Source of the DNA: Debaryomyces hansenii CBS767
Taxonomy: Eukaryota > Ascomycota > Pichiomycetes > Serinales > Debaryomycetaceae
Direction: 5' to 3'
DNA length: 64,000 nucleotides
NCBI RefSeq assembly: GCF_000006445.2
Contig: NC_006047.2
Span: 124,001 to 188,000, forward strand
Position numbers and translations under genes: made by a program. Shown here one piece after another: positions 19,930 through 28,747 of this stretch (position 1 is its first letter; every line of letters starts with the position of its first letter). The notes beneath the pieces were generated by a model. That model was not told the DNA's origin, searched no databases, and saw only the letters and a program-made list of their open reading frames with translations.

Positions 19930-20481
19930 GATTTATTCCTTTAAATTTAGAACTAAATGTAAATAAAGATTTAGTTTCTTCAATATCAATTGTCTAAGTT
20001 TACACCGATATAATAGTGGAATGTTTCTGAACAATTAATTAATAATACTCGATGCAATTGGTATAATAGATCTAATCAGTAGTCTAAAATACTTCTAATC
20101 AATTATAATTGTTCTGGCGGTAAATAATTAGGTGAACTAATATAGAATTATAGGTGAATTAAGACGGCGTCAAAGGTTTTAAAAAATGGCCACTTTCTCA
20201 GGGTTTTGTGTAATTTTTATTTTCAAACATTACCCGGATTGTATTTGAAGAAGTTCTACACTAGCAATAGGTCTGTCAAGAATGTAAAGTTGGGCCAGGG
20301 GTTGTGTAGTTGGTGACGTATATCTTCTAGTAAACTGATTTTGTTTTCAATTTATAAGGATTTTTATCCTATAAAAGTAGATATAACAAAAGTGTAATTT
20401 ACTTGCCTACTTGAATTTTGCATCCTGTATCACTTTATACGAGATAGAAATATTTAAAGAAAGTAGTCATATATTTGTTAT
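19930..20481. other. Intergenic: NOT1 promoter region
   Basis: About 550 AT-rich bases between NOT1 and the TBC gene. It holds the palindrome-like GACGGCGTC at 20163-20171, and no splice signals (GTATGT/GTACGT with TACTAAC) that could supply an upstream NOT1 exon. No ORF or RNA gene is supported. Confidence 0.5.
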
Positions 20482-22179
20482 TTAAATAAGTTGAGAAATT
20501 TCACATTTCAAAGCAGAAGCTTCAGGTTCATTATCATTAATCATGTCGTAGGCTCTTTTTAATAAGATCTTCAAACGTATGTTGTCATCAATAAGTCCAT
20601 TATTGATGTCTGTAGATTCGTTATCTTCAAGCATTTGTTCGTGTTTCAGGAATTTAGTATAGTATGGAATCTTCAAATGTTCACTGAATGACTTAGGTGG
20701 CAGTGAAGATAATTCACTGTTTGTCGTAATATCAGAATATATGGAATCCAATTCACTATTGTTATCTATCCTGTTAACCAGCTTTGAAGAAAACACAGAA
20801 ACTGCCGAATACCCAGACAGAAGTCTTTCAGACGAAGCATATCTATCAACTTGAGAGCTACTAGAATTGGATCTATTTCTCGATAAATTGATTGATAAGT
20901 TCTTAAATTTACTCATCATTGCAGATGAAGTTCTTTTGTGGGATTTGATAGGCTTTGGGAACAATGTTTCTTCATATTTAGGTAGCTCCATGAATATAGA
21001 ATCATCCCAAGACAATAGTAAATCGCCAAAAAAAGCATTCAAGTCCTTGACAGCTATACCCCATTTGCTCTCGTTCAATAAATGCTGATAAATAACCTCT
21101 TCATCGCCTGTATCAAGAGTCATTAAAATGGGCTTATTTACTAAAAGTAAACCTAATGAGATTTTAAACATTCCAGTTTTCCAGCCTTGAAGGAGGCAGA
21201 AATCCATTACTCTGTTGACTATAGATAAATCCGGTGTATGACTCGATATGAACGATAACCACCATTGGTAGAGGAACACTTGCATGTCCACAAACTTATT
21301 TAAATGCTCATATAATTCGTTGTCGATCTCCCGCAATATAGCTGAAAACTCAAACTTCCATTTATTCAAGGTATAAGACATGGTAGTCGAAGTGAAAATA
21401 TCGTGGAGTTCGGGCTCCGATTCCATAATAGTCACCAATGCATGAAACGTTAAAGTACTGTCACTTTTAAAATGGTAATATAAAACCCCAACTAAAAATA
21501 ATAATCCCTGACAATATCCTAATTCCACATCATAGTTCGCATAAACGTTAAGAATCGTCGATAAGTTATTAATAGTTTCTTCATTCTTGAAAAACTCGAC
21601 CAAGGGGAACGTACGCGATAAATCCTTACTGATTTGCTTCGAGATTTCTAGGCTATATGAATGCTGGAAATTGTCAAAGACCAACCTCGATGTTTCAGGT
21701 ATAACATTGCCTTGACTTATCAAGAATAATTTCTTCCATATCGTTGACCTAAGTTGAAATGGTAACCCTTGCCTTAAAAATAGCAACTCTGTATAGTTAG
21801 GCAATGTGTTTATTGTGCTGCTAGGATTGTTAATGAATGAGATCCAAAACGATTTTTCAAGACTTGATGAAATAACCCCTTGGAATGAAACAAACTTTTT
21901 GCAACAATTCTTATAAGCTGAATTATCGTATAAGGATTGACCACAGTTAGAACACGTTGTAAACTCGTCAGAACAGTAGTCATAGTCCTTCATATCGTTT
22001 TCCAATTTTTCAATCCCATAATCATTTGCAGGCAAATCATAATTACTGCTCGTCCTATTCAGCTCTATCTTTAACTCTAAATTGTGTAGCAACAAAGCAT
22101 TAGTCTTAGAAAATGAAGAACTAAGCGATTCTTCGAATTCTAATAATGATTCCCAATCAACACTGAAAGACATATTCAT
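20482..22179 (-). CDS. TBC-domain Rab GTPase-activating protein
   Basis: 565 residues. The TBC domain spans about 135-405. Both catalytic fingers are present: the IxxDxxR motif (Ile183, Asp186, Arg189 in 'QISKDLSRTFP') and the glutamine finger Gln224 in 'GYCQG'. Together they stimulate GTP hydrolysis on Rab proteins. An N-terminal cysteine cluster (Cys76, Cys79, Cys92, Cys93) may bind zinc. The C-terminal third is Ser/Asn-rich, ending in a short helical segment. The TBC core recalls Gyp5/Gyl1-type GAPs, but I cannot assign the ortholog or its Rab. The start could be the first ATG or the third codon (MSF), which lies in a typical yeast context. Confidence 0.85.
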   Translation of the reverse strand: MNMSFSVDWESLLEFEESLSSSFSKTNALLLHNLELKIELNRTSSNYDLPANDYGIEKLENDMKDYDYCSDEFTTCSNCGQSLYDNSAYKNCCKKFVSFQGVISSSLEKSFWISFINNPSSTINTLPNYTELLFLRQGLPFQLRSTIWKKLFLISQGNVIPETSRLVFDNFQHSYSLEISKQISKDLSRTFPLVEFFKNEETINNLSTILNVYANYDVELGYCQGLLFLVGVLYYHFKSDSTLTFHALVTIMESEPELHDIFTSTTMSYTLNKWKFEFSAILREIDNELYEHLNKFVDMQVFLYQWWLSFISSHTPDLSIVNRVMDFCLLQGWKTGMFKISLGLLLVNKPILMTLDTGDEEVIYQHLLNESKWGIAVKDLNAFFGDLLLSWDDSIFMELPKYEETLFPKPIKSHKRTSSAMMSKFKNLSINLSRNRSNSSSSQVDRYASSERLLSGYSAVSVFSSKLVNRIDNNSELDSIYSDITTNSELSSLPPKSFSEHLKIPYYTKFLKHEQMLEDNESTDINNGLIDDNIRLKILLKRAYDMINDNEPEASALKCEISQLI

Positions 22180-22576
22180 TCAATGTCAAAATTAAAATTA
22201 GCAAAAAATAGTAGTATCAAGGAAAGTAGGCTGAAGAAATATATCAAAAAGGTTAAGGAAACTAAAAAAGATTGTAGTAGTTGGTAAATGATAGACAATA
22301 GTTGGAAGAACCTTTTAAAAATTTCCTATATTAGAAAATAGGTAGTAATATCTCTTAGACGTAAAAAAAAATCGTAGGGCTGAATTTGGAAAGGAATTGT
22401 TACGTTTCGAATCATTTATATACCTTTATACAAACATGGTAATTTTTTAAAGGAGGGTTTGTCATAAGAATGTTTGTTACGCGAATTATTATGTAATCAG
22501 GTGACATATCGTGTATCAAAATTTTCTTGCGTTCTAGTAAGGCTATTGACTATCAGATCAATAGTGATTTATTGGC
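22180..22576. other. Intergenic: divergent promoter of the TBC gene and JLP2
   Basis: About 400 bases with a run of nine A's after GACGT near 22360. TTACGCGAA near 22478-22486 resembles the core of Swi4/6- or Mbp1-type sites. No gene is visible. Confidence 0.4.
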
Positions 22577-23293
22577 ATGGTTTATTACTTCAAGGCAGAA
22601 GTCCAATCTGAAAAGGGATCAAGTGAATACGATGATTTTGCTCTTGGACCTGAAGAAGATAATGCGGAAGCAGTGATATTTATGGGTAAGGATAAATTTG
22701 AAAATGAACACTTACTAAAGCATTCACATCCTAAGAATATCTGGTTTCATGTTGACAACCATTCGTCGGCTCATTTATATTTACAATTATCTAATGAAGA
22801 CCAGTTGTTGACTTTTGATGCATTGAAAATAAATGAGAGCGTTTTAAAGCAACTTGCACAGTTGACCAAGGCCAACTCTATTAAAGCGAATAAGCTAAAT
22901 AACATCACGATCATATACACACCAGTGGATAATTTGTACACAGACGGCTCAATGGACGCAGGAACTGTTACATTCCACAATCCTAAGAAGGTGAAGAGAA
23001 TTCTAGTCGCTAAGAAGGAAAATGCCATAGTGAACAAATTGAATAGGACAAAGTATGAAATAACGACTGAGGAATTCATCAAGAACCAGCAGGCATTGCA
23101 AAGACAGTATCTCACAGACAAGAAGAACAGAGAAAGAGAATTGCAGAATCAGGAACGAGAGTTAGCTAAGCAATATGAGGACCAAAAGAAGAGAAATACC
23201 GATCCGTATGCTGACCTTTTTTCAGAGCAAAACAAAGATTTGAATAGTAATGAATTTCGTAACGAGAATTGGGTTGAAGAAGAATTCTGGTAG
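22577..23293 (+). CDS. JLP2: CCDC25 / NFACT-R domain protein, Jlp2-like
   Basis: 238 residues. The N-terminal ~135 residues form an NFACT-R (DUF814) domain: 'IFMGKDKFENEHLLKHSHP', 'IWFHVDNHSSAHLYLQL', 'LTKANSIKANKLNNITIIYTP' and 'GTVTFHNPKKVKRI'. These align block for block with human CCDC25. The rest is a basic coiled coil (about 160-205) and an acidic tail ending EEEFW. S. cerevisiae Jlp2 is, to my knowledge, the yeast member; its role is unknown. NFACT-R domains in other proteins contact ribosomes or nucleic acid, so an RNA-related role is an inference. Confidence 0.85.
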   Translation: MVYYFKAEVQSEKGSSEYDDFALGPEEDNAEAVIFMGKDKFENEHLLKHSHPKNIWFHVDNHSSAHLYLQLSNEDQLLTFDALKINESVLKQLAQLTKANSIKANKLNNITIIYTPVDNLYTDGSMDAGTVTFHNPKKVKRILVAKKENAIVNKLNRTKYEITTEEFIKNQQALQRQYLTDKKNRERELQNQERELAKQYEDQKKRNTDPYADLFSEQNKDLNSNEFRNENWVEEEFW

Positions 23294-23530
23294 AATTCTA
23301 ATGCGTCACTAAGTCGCCTACAATAGGTTGGCTAATATAAATTGTTTATAGTAAATAATCTAATAGAAGATACTAATGAGTCTTATATTGATGTAACATA
23401 ATTCTTTGGGTATTCACTAACTAGCGGGCAAGGCTGCATACTACAATGCAGTCAACCAATGAATTGTCAGTGAAATACGTATTTTTCATAAATTGAATAA
23501 TGACTAGGAATCTAACAAACAGGCATAAAT

Positions 23531-23779
23531 TTAATCTAAGTTAATTGGAAATTTACCTGCTTCCCTTTGGTCATTCCATTTGTCAACCCAATCAACTGGA
23601 CATAACGAGGTGAAAGTTTTCCAGAAAATTTGGCATGGCTCGAATTCTTCTCCTTTGGCATTGATACACTTGTGGTAATCAACGTACGCTTGAGCACAAT
23701 GCTTGGTTTGATTTTGATTTGGGAATCTTGGATCAAATTGTGGAGTTTCAAACTTAAAGTTTTCTGGGTCGAGAGCCAT
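23531..23779 (-). CDS. COX12: Cytochrome c oxidase subunit VIb (Cox12)
   Basis: 82 residues with the twin cysteine motif Cx9C (Cys28, Cys38) and Cx10C (Cys49, Cys60) of the CHCH fold. 'FPNQNQTKHC', 'YVDYHKC' and 'WVDKWNDQRE' match S. cerevisiae Cox12 closely. The protein is imported into the intermembrane space, oxidised by the Mia40 pathway, and sits at the dimer face of complex IV. Three CCAAT boxes lie upstream of the start, fitting control by the HAP complex. Confidence 0.97.
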   Translation of the reverse strand: MALDPENFKFETPQFDPRFPNQNQTKHCAQAYVDYHKCINAKGEEFEPCQIFWKTFTSLCPVDWVDKWNDQREAGKFPINLD

Positions 23780-23884
23780 TATGATTGTATTCTTGCTTCA
23801 ATATAATCTACTATTTGTTATTTCAAAGCTATTCAGCGTCTTACGATTTTCATTAACAGCTTGAAAGAGTTTTGTGTAATTTTT

Positions 23885-23929
23885 ATTGGTAGGATTTTTT
23901 ATTGGTTGAAAATGGTGTCACGTGATTGG
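23885..23929 (-). promoter_or_regulatory. Three CCAAT boxes and a CACGTG upstream of COX12
   Basis: On the COX12 coding strand CCAAT occurs three times (plus-strand ATTGG at 23885-23889, 23901-23905 and 23925-23929), about 105-150 bases before the start codon. The outermost abuts a CACGTG at 23919-23924. CCAAT is the HAP2/3/5 site of respiratory genes. Sites are exact; function is inferred. Confidence 0.6.
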
Positions 23930-24007
23930 TGCCCAAAACGTACGACCTGCTAATATACATAAGATATACAATTAGGATCATCTATGTCAGATGACTGTGG
24001 GATGATT

Positions 24008-24550
24008 TTAATTATCTTGGTGGGTCCAACCACTCAATTCTAAGCTAGAATCATCTTTTGGTACAAATAAAATATAGAGTATAGGCAATTGATATATTTT
24101 ATGACCATTGATGCTTGCGTCGTTCATGAAGTTATCAACGTTGTTTCTTTGTTTGACCGTTCTATTTGTTTGTTTGTAGTTTGGATTATTTAGCGAAGAT
24201 TGCTTCGTTAGTTTATTGTATTGTTTTAATTGTATCGTAGGGTGATCGTTTCGTATGGTGGATTTCAGTAGTTCGCTGACAGTAAGCATCTTCGAAATTG
24301 CTTTTGATTTACCCGCAATTAGAACAGGTTTTGTCTGCGATTGCAAGAGATTTATTATGTGAGTAACCCTGGTCTTAATGGAATCGTTTTTATTTATTAT
24401 CGCTATATTCTTGCTGGTGATGGTTTGGGGTTCTTTGGATCCGATAATTTTTTGGTATAGGACATGAGATTCGACTTCAAATAAATTCTTCTCTTCTTCA
24501 AAAATGTCCTTCGAGATGTCCTCGTCGGTTTCTATTACATTAGCAGACAT
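24008..24550 (-). CDS. POP6: RNase P/MRP subunit Pop6-like (Alba fold)
   Basis: 180 residues. Sequence is divergent, but three segments fall in the order of S. cerevisiae Pop6: 'IAIINKNDSIKTRVTHI', then 'KSKAISKMLTVSELLKS' with 'KQYNKLTKQS', and a final 'LPILYILFVPKDDSSLELSG' strand pair. Pop6 and Pop7 form an Alba-like heterodimer on the P3 arm of RNase P and RNase MRP RNA, and also on telomerase RNA in S. cerevisiae. The N-terminal ~40 residues are acidic and poorly conserved. Assignment rests on short conserved blocks. Confidence 0.7.
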   Translation of the reverse strand: MSANVIETDEDISKDIFEEEKNLFEVESHVLYQKIIGSKEPQTITSKNIAIINKNDSIKTRVTHIINLLQSQTKPVLIAGKSKAISKMLTVSELLKSTIRNDHPTIQLKQYNKLTKQSSLNNPNYKQTNRTVKQRNNVDNFMNDASINGHKIYQLPILYILFVPKDDSSLELSGWTHQDN

Positions 24551-24630
24551 TGTATACGATAACTTCTGTAAAACTAACTATATGATCTTATGTATGCAAT
24601 ATATCTCAGTAAAAAAAATTCATATCGGAG

Positions 24631-24636
24631 CACGTG
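24631..24636. promoter_or_regulatory. CACGTG E-box upstream of POP6
   Basis: An exact CACGTG lies about 80 bases upstream of the POP6 start and beyond the SVL3/PAM1 stop. It is a Cbf1-type site by sequence only. Confidence 0.35.
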
Positions 24637-24732
24637 AATGCGTTACTACGAAGCAGTTAAGGATTTCACCGCGACTCTCTAGTTCGCGATTACCTGCAAT
24701 TCCTTTACATTAGCGATAAGTTCTGCTTCTTA

Positions 24733-26958
24733 TTACTTCCTAGATCTGCCATTATATGGATCTGCATTTCTGATATGGCCGTCATCTATGTTGTTATTAA
24801 AATTTGCATGGCCATTAGCCGCAGGCTGAATTTGAGGTGATTGCAATTTGGAACTTGTTCTTGATGAACTAGCTTTACTTCCTCTGCTATTATTGGCACT
24901 ATTTAAAACGGTTGATGAGGTGTCTAGCTCAACACCATATCTGCTTGATGTAGTTTTGTCCATTAAATTATCAAATTGGACCATGTCCAAAAGACTTGCG
25001 TGAGATTGACGTAATTTATGAGAACTAGTTTTCCGCGTTATTGGGATTGACGCATGAAAGAACGTTTGTCTCTTCTTGGGGATATTAAAGCTGCCATGTC
25101 TATTAACAAACTCATTGCTTACATTGCCGTTGGGATAGTTTGTTCCTTGAGAAGTATTAGCAAGTGTTGCAAAACTTGACAAGGAGGAATTGTATGGCTG
25201 ATACATAGGCTTCTGGTATTGCTGATGTGGATAACAGTTAGGATTAGCAGATTGATAGTATTGATTGTTCTGATGCATGTAATATGCATGACTATTTATT
25301 CCAGCCTGATGTTTGGGTGGTAGGTTGTGTATTCCATGTATAGGTAAATCGTGATGAGATTGCGATAACGTATTATTCTGTGAATATGGATAGTTGGCAC
25401 ATGGTGTATCGGACATCGTTGTTTCTGTTTGCTGCTTATGGTTTATTTGGGCTTCTGCATCATAATATTTATCGTAAGGTGACTTTGTATTATTAAGGGG
25501 TCCGTCACCTAACCCACAACTTAGAGCATTTGGAATACCATTCTTTTTTAAATCATGCGTTTTGTTGTTGTTATTGCTGCTACTTTTTTTGTTGTTACTG
25601 TTATTATTATGCGAGTGTATTTCGCTCATGAATACTAGCGGGTTTGAGTTGAAAAAACTCTGGGTTGGCGGTTGTGGTAAAGGTGGCGGATTGAATGGAG
25701 GAAAATTCATCATATTTTTGTTTGGCGGGATCCCATTGATTTCTCGGATAGTCTTAGAATCATTCAGAATCCTCTTGGCTTGAAACAATTTTGATGGACA
25801 CAAGTTACCGTTATTATCGATCCCGTCTCGTATTGTTATTAACCTATTCATAAAGCTATACGTGGATTCAAGGAATGGTGTCTCGATAGAAAATTCATCA
25901 GAAACCTTTAATAATTTTAATAGGAGGCTTGTGATATTGATTTCTATTCCCCGACTAAAGTCATAAAACAATTTCGTGGCGTCGAGATATTGGGGATATA
26001 TCTCCCGGTTATTCGTGCAAGCGATCGTTCTTTTCATACGTTGATTACTTTCCAATAATATCGATGACTGCAATAATTTTTTGGAACTCTCCGTATAGGG
26101 TGACGGCAATCCTTTAATCTTCAAATAATTGCATATTGTCAATATTTCCTGGAACACACCTTTCATCAATGGTGCAACATTGATTTGCTTAGCTAGCGAC
26201 AATATATCGGGCTCCTCAAAGATTATTGATAAGCTTTCAAAACATATAACCCTAACGATATTCTTCCAAATTATCTTCGAGAGACGTCTGTGATAAACTG
26301 CTGGTAACACCACTAATTTTCCCTGCAAGTGTTCGTCGTTGAATACGTTTCTAAGCCGGATCAATGTTTCGCCTGCTGGACCGTTTCCGTCGACTGCCGC
26401 TATTGAACTCCCTTCTGTTATTTCTGACGTGAACCCAACCATAATGGTCGTAAGATCATTCATCAACCGGAAGCAGTTCGAATTGTGACTTATACTCCTA
26501 CAATCGGCGTCTGAATAAACAGATAACACCACATTGTTTGGGAAAAGGTCTCTAAATTTTGCAGCAATCCAAATATCCTCATTCGAGTCCACTAAAAACA
26601 CCGTCCTATTATCGATCAACCTCTCTAACACCATTACATTGCTTTGTAACTCCTCGTAACATTTGTATGTTACAACAACCACATCAAACTTAATGGTGAC
26701 CGTATTTTCCAAGACGGTCGCAAGCTGCAGCATGTCCCCAATACTTAAGTGAGGCAAGTATGCAAATGTTTCCGTCTCCACGAGTAAATGCCACCATTTG
26801 TCTTGCATCTCTGCTCTTTGCCCGTTCAATGGTACCACAGTCACCTGCCATTTTGCTTCTGCAAGCGCCCATGTTAAGTACTCCAAACTCGAAGACTCTC
26901 CGATAAGTAAGGTCTGGGGATTATCCATTCGATTATGTAAATGACTATCCGAACTCAT
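24733..26958 (-). CDS. Svl3/Pam1-family protein with ketopantoate-reductase-like fold
   Basis: 741 residues from the ATG that opens 'MSSDS'; the frame extends 39 codons further upstream, but only to TTG. The N-terminal ~200 residues look like a degenerate Rossmann domain ('LLIGESSSLEYLTWALAEAKWQVTVVPL', cited in part at about 16-43). A helical domain with 'LSKIIWKNIVRVICFESLSI' follows, recalling ketopantoate reductase C-terminal domains. From about 420 on, the protein is Asn/Gln/Pro-rich and probably disordered. S. cerevisiae Svl3 and Pam1 share this plan and concentrate at bud tip and neck. A catalytic function is doubtful because no clear GxGxxG is present. Confidence 0.7.
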   Translation of the reverse strand: MSSDSHLHNRMDNPQTLLIGESSSLEYLTWALAEAKWQVTVVPLNGQRAEMQDKWWHLLVETETFAYLPHLSIGDMLQLATVLENTVTIKFDVVVVTYKCYEELQSNVMVLERLIDNRTVFLVDSNEDIWIAAKFRDLFPNNVVLSVYSDADCRSISHNSNCFRLMNDLTTIMVGFTSEITEGSSIAAVDGNGPAGETLIRLRNVFNDEHLQGKLVVLPAVYHRRLSKIIWKNIVRVICFESLSIIFEEPDILSLAKQINVAPLMKGVFQEILTICNYLKIKGLPSPYTESSKKLLQSSILLESNQRMKRTIACTNNREIYPQYLDATKLFYDFSRGIEINITSLLLKLLKVSDEFSIETPFLESTYSFMNRLITIRDGIDNNGNLCPSKLFQAKRILNDSKTIREINGIPPNKNMMNFPPFNPPPLPQPPTQSFFNSNPLVFMSEIHSHNNNSNNKKSSSNNNNKTHDLKKNGIPNALSCGLGDGPLNNTKSPYDKYYDAEAQINHKQQTETTMSDTPCANYPYSQNNTLSQSHHDLPIHGIHNLPPKHQAGINSHAYYMHQNNQYYQSANPNCYPHQQYQKPMYQPYNSSLSSFATLANTSQGTNYPNGNVSNEFVNRHGSFNIPKKRQTFFHASIPITRKTSSHKLRQSHASLLDMVQFDNLMDKTTSSRYGVELDTSSTVLNSANNSRGSKASSSRTSSKLQSPQIQPAANGHANFNNNIDDGHIRNADPYNGRSRK

Positions 26959-27322
26959 AAACCTCAGTTTAACTGCCTCTGTTAAGATTAATTTTGCCCA
27001 GAAAGCAATAATTCTGCGATATGACGGATATATTGTATGGTCAATGATATAATCAATACATCCTAGGAACCACAAATATATTTTTCACAGCCATCTGGGG
27101 CACCGGTCACCTGACTCGGATATTTCAATCTCGGGTGTTCAAAAACCAAGCCGGGTAATCCCTCTCGGGTGTTCGGATTGCCCCGAGCTTGGTCTGATTA
27201 AACCTGGAGAAGTATCCATATAAAGCAAGGAGATCTCCGTAGTTTAACCGTTTTTTTCAGGATATTGAAAAAATTGAATAAAACAAGTATCAAATAGCAT
27301 CTATCACTTAAGGAAGTGATTT
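26959..27322. other. Intergenic: divergent promoter of SVL3/PAM1-like gene and AGX1
   Basis: About 360 bases. The central part (27100-27200) is GC-richer than the flanks and holds repeated CTCGGGTGTTC elements, listed separately. No gene is seen. Confidence 0.5.
27130..27187. repeat. CTCGGGTGTTC direct repeat and CTCGGG/CCCGAG inverted repeat in the AGX1 promoter
   Basis: CTCGGGTGTTC occurs exactly at 27130-27140 and 27164-27174. The second copy also begins an inverted repeat, CTCGGG (27164-27169) with CCCGAG (27182-27187), spaced by 12 bases. CGG/CCG pairs at fixed spacing are typical targets of Zn2Cys6 factors, so this may be a regulatory site for AGX1, about 135-190 bases from its start. 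Confidence 0.6.
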
Positions 27323-28597
27323 ATGATTAATTTAAGCTTACAATTGCCATTTAAACGAATTTTTAGCCAGTTAGATAACAAACTTGCTACTTCAGTCTCA
27401 ACTAGATTCCTGATTACGAATAGATATATATCGAAAATGAGCTCTCCATGTCCATATAAACAACCAGAACACAAATTGACCATGATCCCAGGTCCAATTG
27501 AGTTTTCAGACCCGGTCCTTTATGCCATGTCGACCCCTTCGCAAGCACACACTTCTCCGGAGTTTATCAAGACCTTCCAAACCACTTTACAAAACTTGAG
27601 AAAATTATTCAAGTCCACCGACAGTAAAGCGCAACCATACGTGTTAGCTGGTTCGGGTACCTTAGGTTGGGATGTTGTTGGTGCTAACTTGGTCAACCCA
27701 GGCGATAAGGTGTTAGTTTTGTCCACCGGATTTTTCTCTGATTCTTTTGCTGACTGTTTAAAGGTCTACGATGCTAATGTGGATGTTATCACTGCAGATG
27801 TTGGTGACGTATTGCCATTAGACAAGATTGCTGAGAAATTGAAGTCGGAAAAGTACACTGCGATTACCATTACCCATGTCGATACATCGACTGCCGTTGT
27901 CAGTGACATTAAGGCTATTTCAGATGTTGTGAAGAAAGAATCACCAGAAACTTTGATTGTTGTAGATGGTGTCTGCTCTGTTGGTGTTGAGAACTTGGAA
28001 TTCGATGCATGGGGTATTGATTTCGCCTTGACTGCTTCGCAAAAGGCCATTGGTGTTCCAGCTGGTTTGTCAATTTTCTACGCTTCTGAAAGAGCTGTCA
28101 CTAAAGCTTTGGATAGAAAGAAAGATTCGTCATTCTTCGCCTCAATGAAGAAATGGACTCCAATCATGAAGGCTTATGAGAGTGGTTCGGGTGCTTATTT
28201 CGCTACTCCAGCTGTTCAGACCATCACGGCTTTGAAGGTCTCTTTAGATGAAATATTAGGTGAGTCATTGAAAACCAGATTTGCTAAGCATGAAGAAATT
28301 TCTTCCCAATTCAAGAATCATTTGGCTAAATCCGGATTAAAGATCTTACCAGTTAATGACAAGGTTGCTGCTCATGGTCTAACTGCTGTATACTTCCCTG
28401 AAGGCATTAATGGTGCAGACTTCCTTGGCAAGGTTGCTGGAAAGGGCTTCACTATTGCTGGTGGTATCCACAAGGCATTAGTCGGTAAGTACTTTAGAGT
28501 TGGCCACATGGGTTTCTCTGTCTACGAAGGTCATGTTGACAAACTTACTAAAGCCATTGACGAGGCATTGGCTGAAGTAGGATACAAGAAGCAATAA
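27323..28597 (+). CDS. AGX1: Alanine:glyoxylate aminotransferase (PLP-dependent)
   Basis: 424 residues. Class V aminotransferase features: 'TMIPGPIEFSDPVLYAMS' near the start of the fold, 'AGSGTLGWDVVGANLV' (109-123), Asp215 in 'VVDGVCSVG', the PLP lysine Lys241 in 'LTASQKAIG', and 'GIHKALVGKYFRVGHMG' near the end. The enzyme makes glycine from glyoxylate with alanine as donor. Compared with S. cerevisiae Agx1 there is an extra ~38-residue basic, Ser/Arg-rich leader that looks like a mitochondrial presequence. A second in-frame ATG (27437-27439, Met39) in good context would give a leaderless form. No C-terminal peroxisomal signal is present (ends YKKQ). Confidence 0.95.
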   Translation: MINLSLQLPFKRIFSQLDNKLATSVSTRFLITNRYISKMSSPCPYKQPEHKLTMIPGPIEFSDPVLYAMSTPSQAHTSPEFIKTFQTTLQNLRKLFKSTDSKAQPYVLAGSGTLGWDVVGANLVNPGDKVLVLSTGFFSDSFADCLKVYDANVDVITADVGDVLPLDKIAEKLKSEKYTAITITHVDTSTAVVSDIKAISDVVKKESPETLIVVDGVCSVGVENLEFDAWGIDFALTASQKAIGVPAGLSIFYASERAVTKALDRKKDSSFFASMKKWTPIMKAYESGSGAYFATPAVQTITALKVSLDEILGESLKTRFAKHEEISSQFKNHLAKSGLKILPVNDKVAAHGLTAVYFPEGINGADFLGKVAGKGFTIAGGIHKALVGKYFRVGHMGFSVYEGHVDKLTKAIDEALAEVGYKKQ

Positions 28598-28747
28598 TTG
28601 CACCTCTAAGAATAATTTTATATATATATTTATCTAGGAACTGAATAAAACTTTTTTGCTAGCGCGGCGAAAACTATAGAACTTTTTTTGATCTATATCA
28701 AAATAATCTTTACTCTAAATTTCTTTACCAATCATAATCTACATATA

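Noticed and set aside
19954..19964. Perfect match to the S. cerevisiae ARS consensus (ATTTACATTTA on the minus strand) upstream of NOT1
   Set aside because: The consensus is not established for CUG-clade origins and such AT-rich 11-mers occur by chance.
26959..27075. 39-codon upstream extension of the SVL3/PAM1-like gene
   Set aside because: It begins at TTG and lacks any ATG before the MSSDS start.
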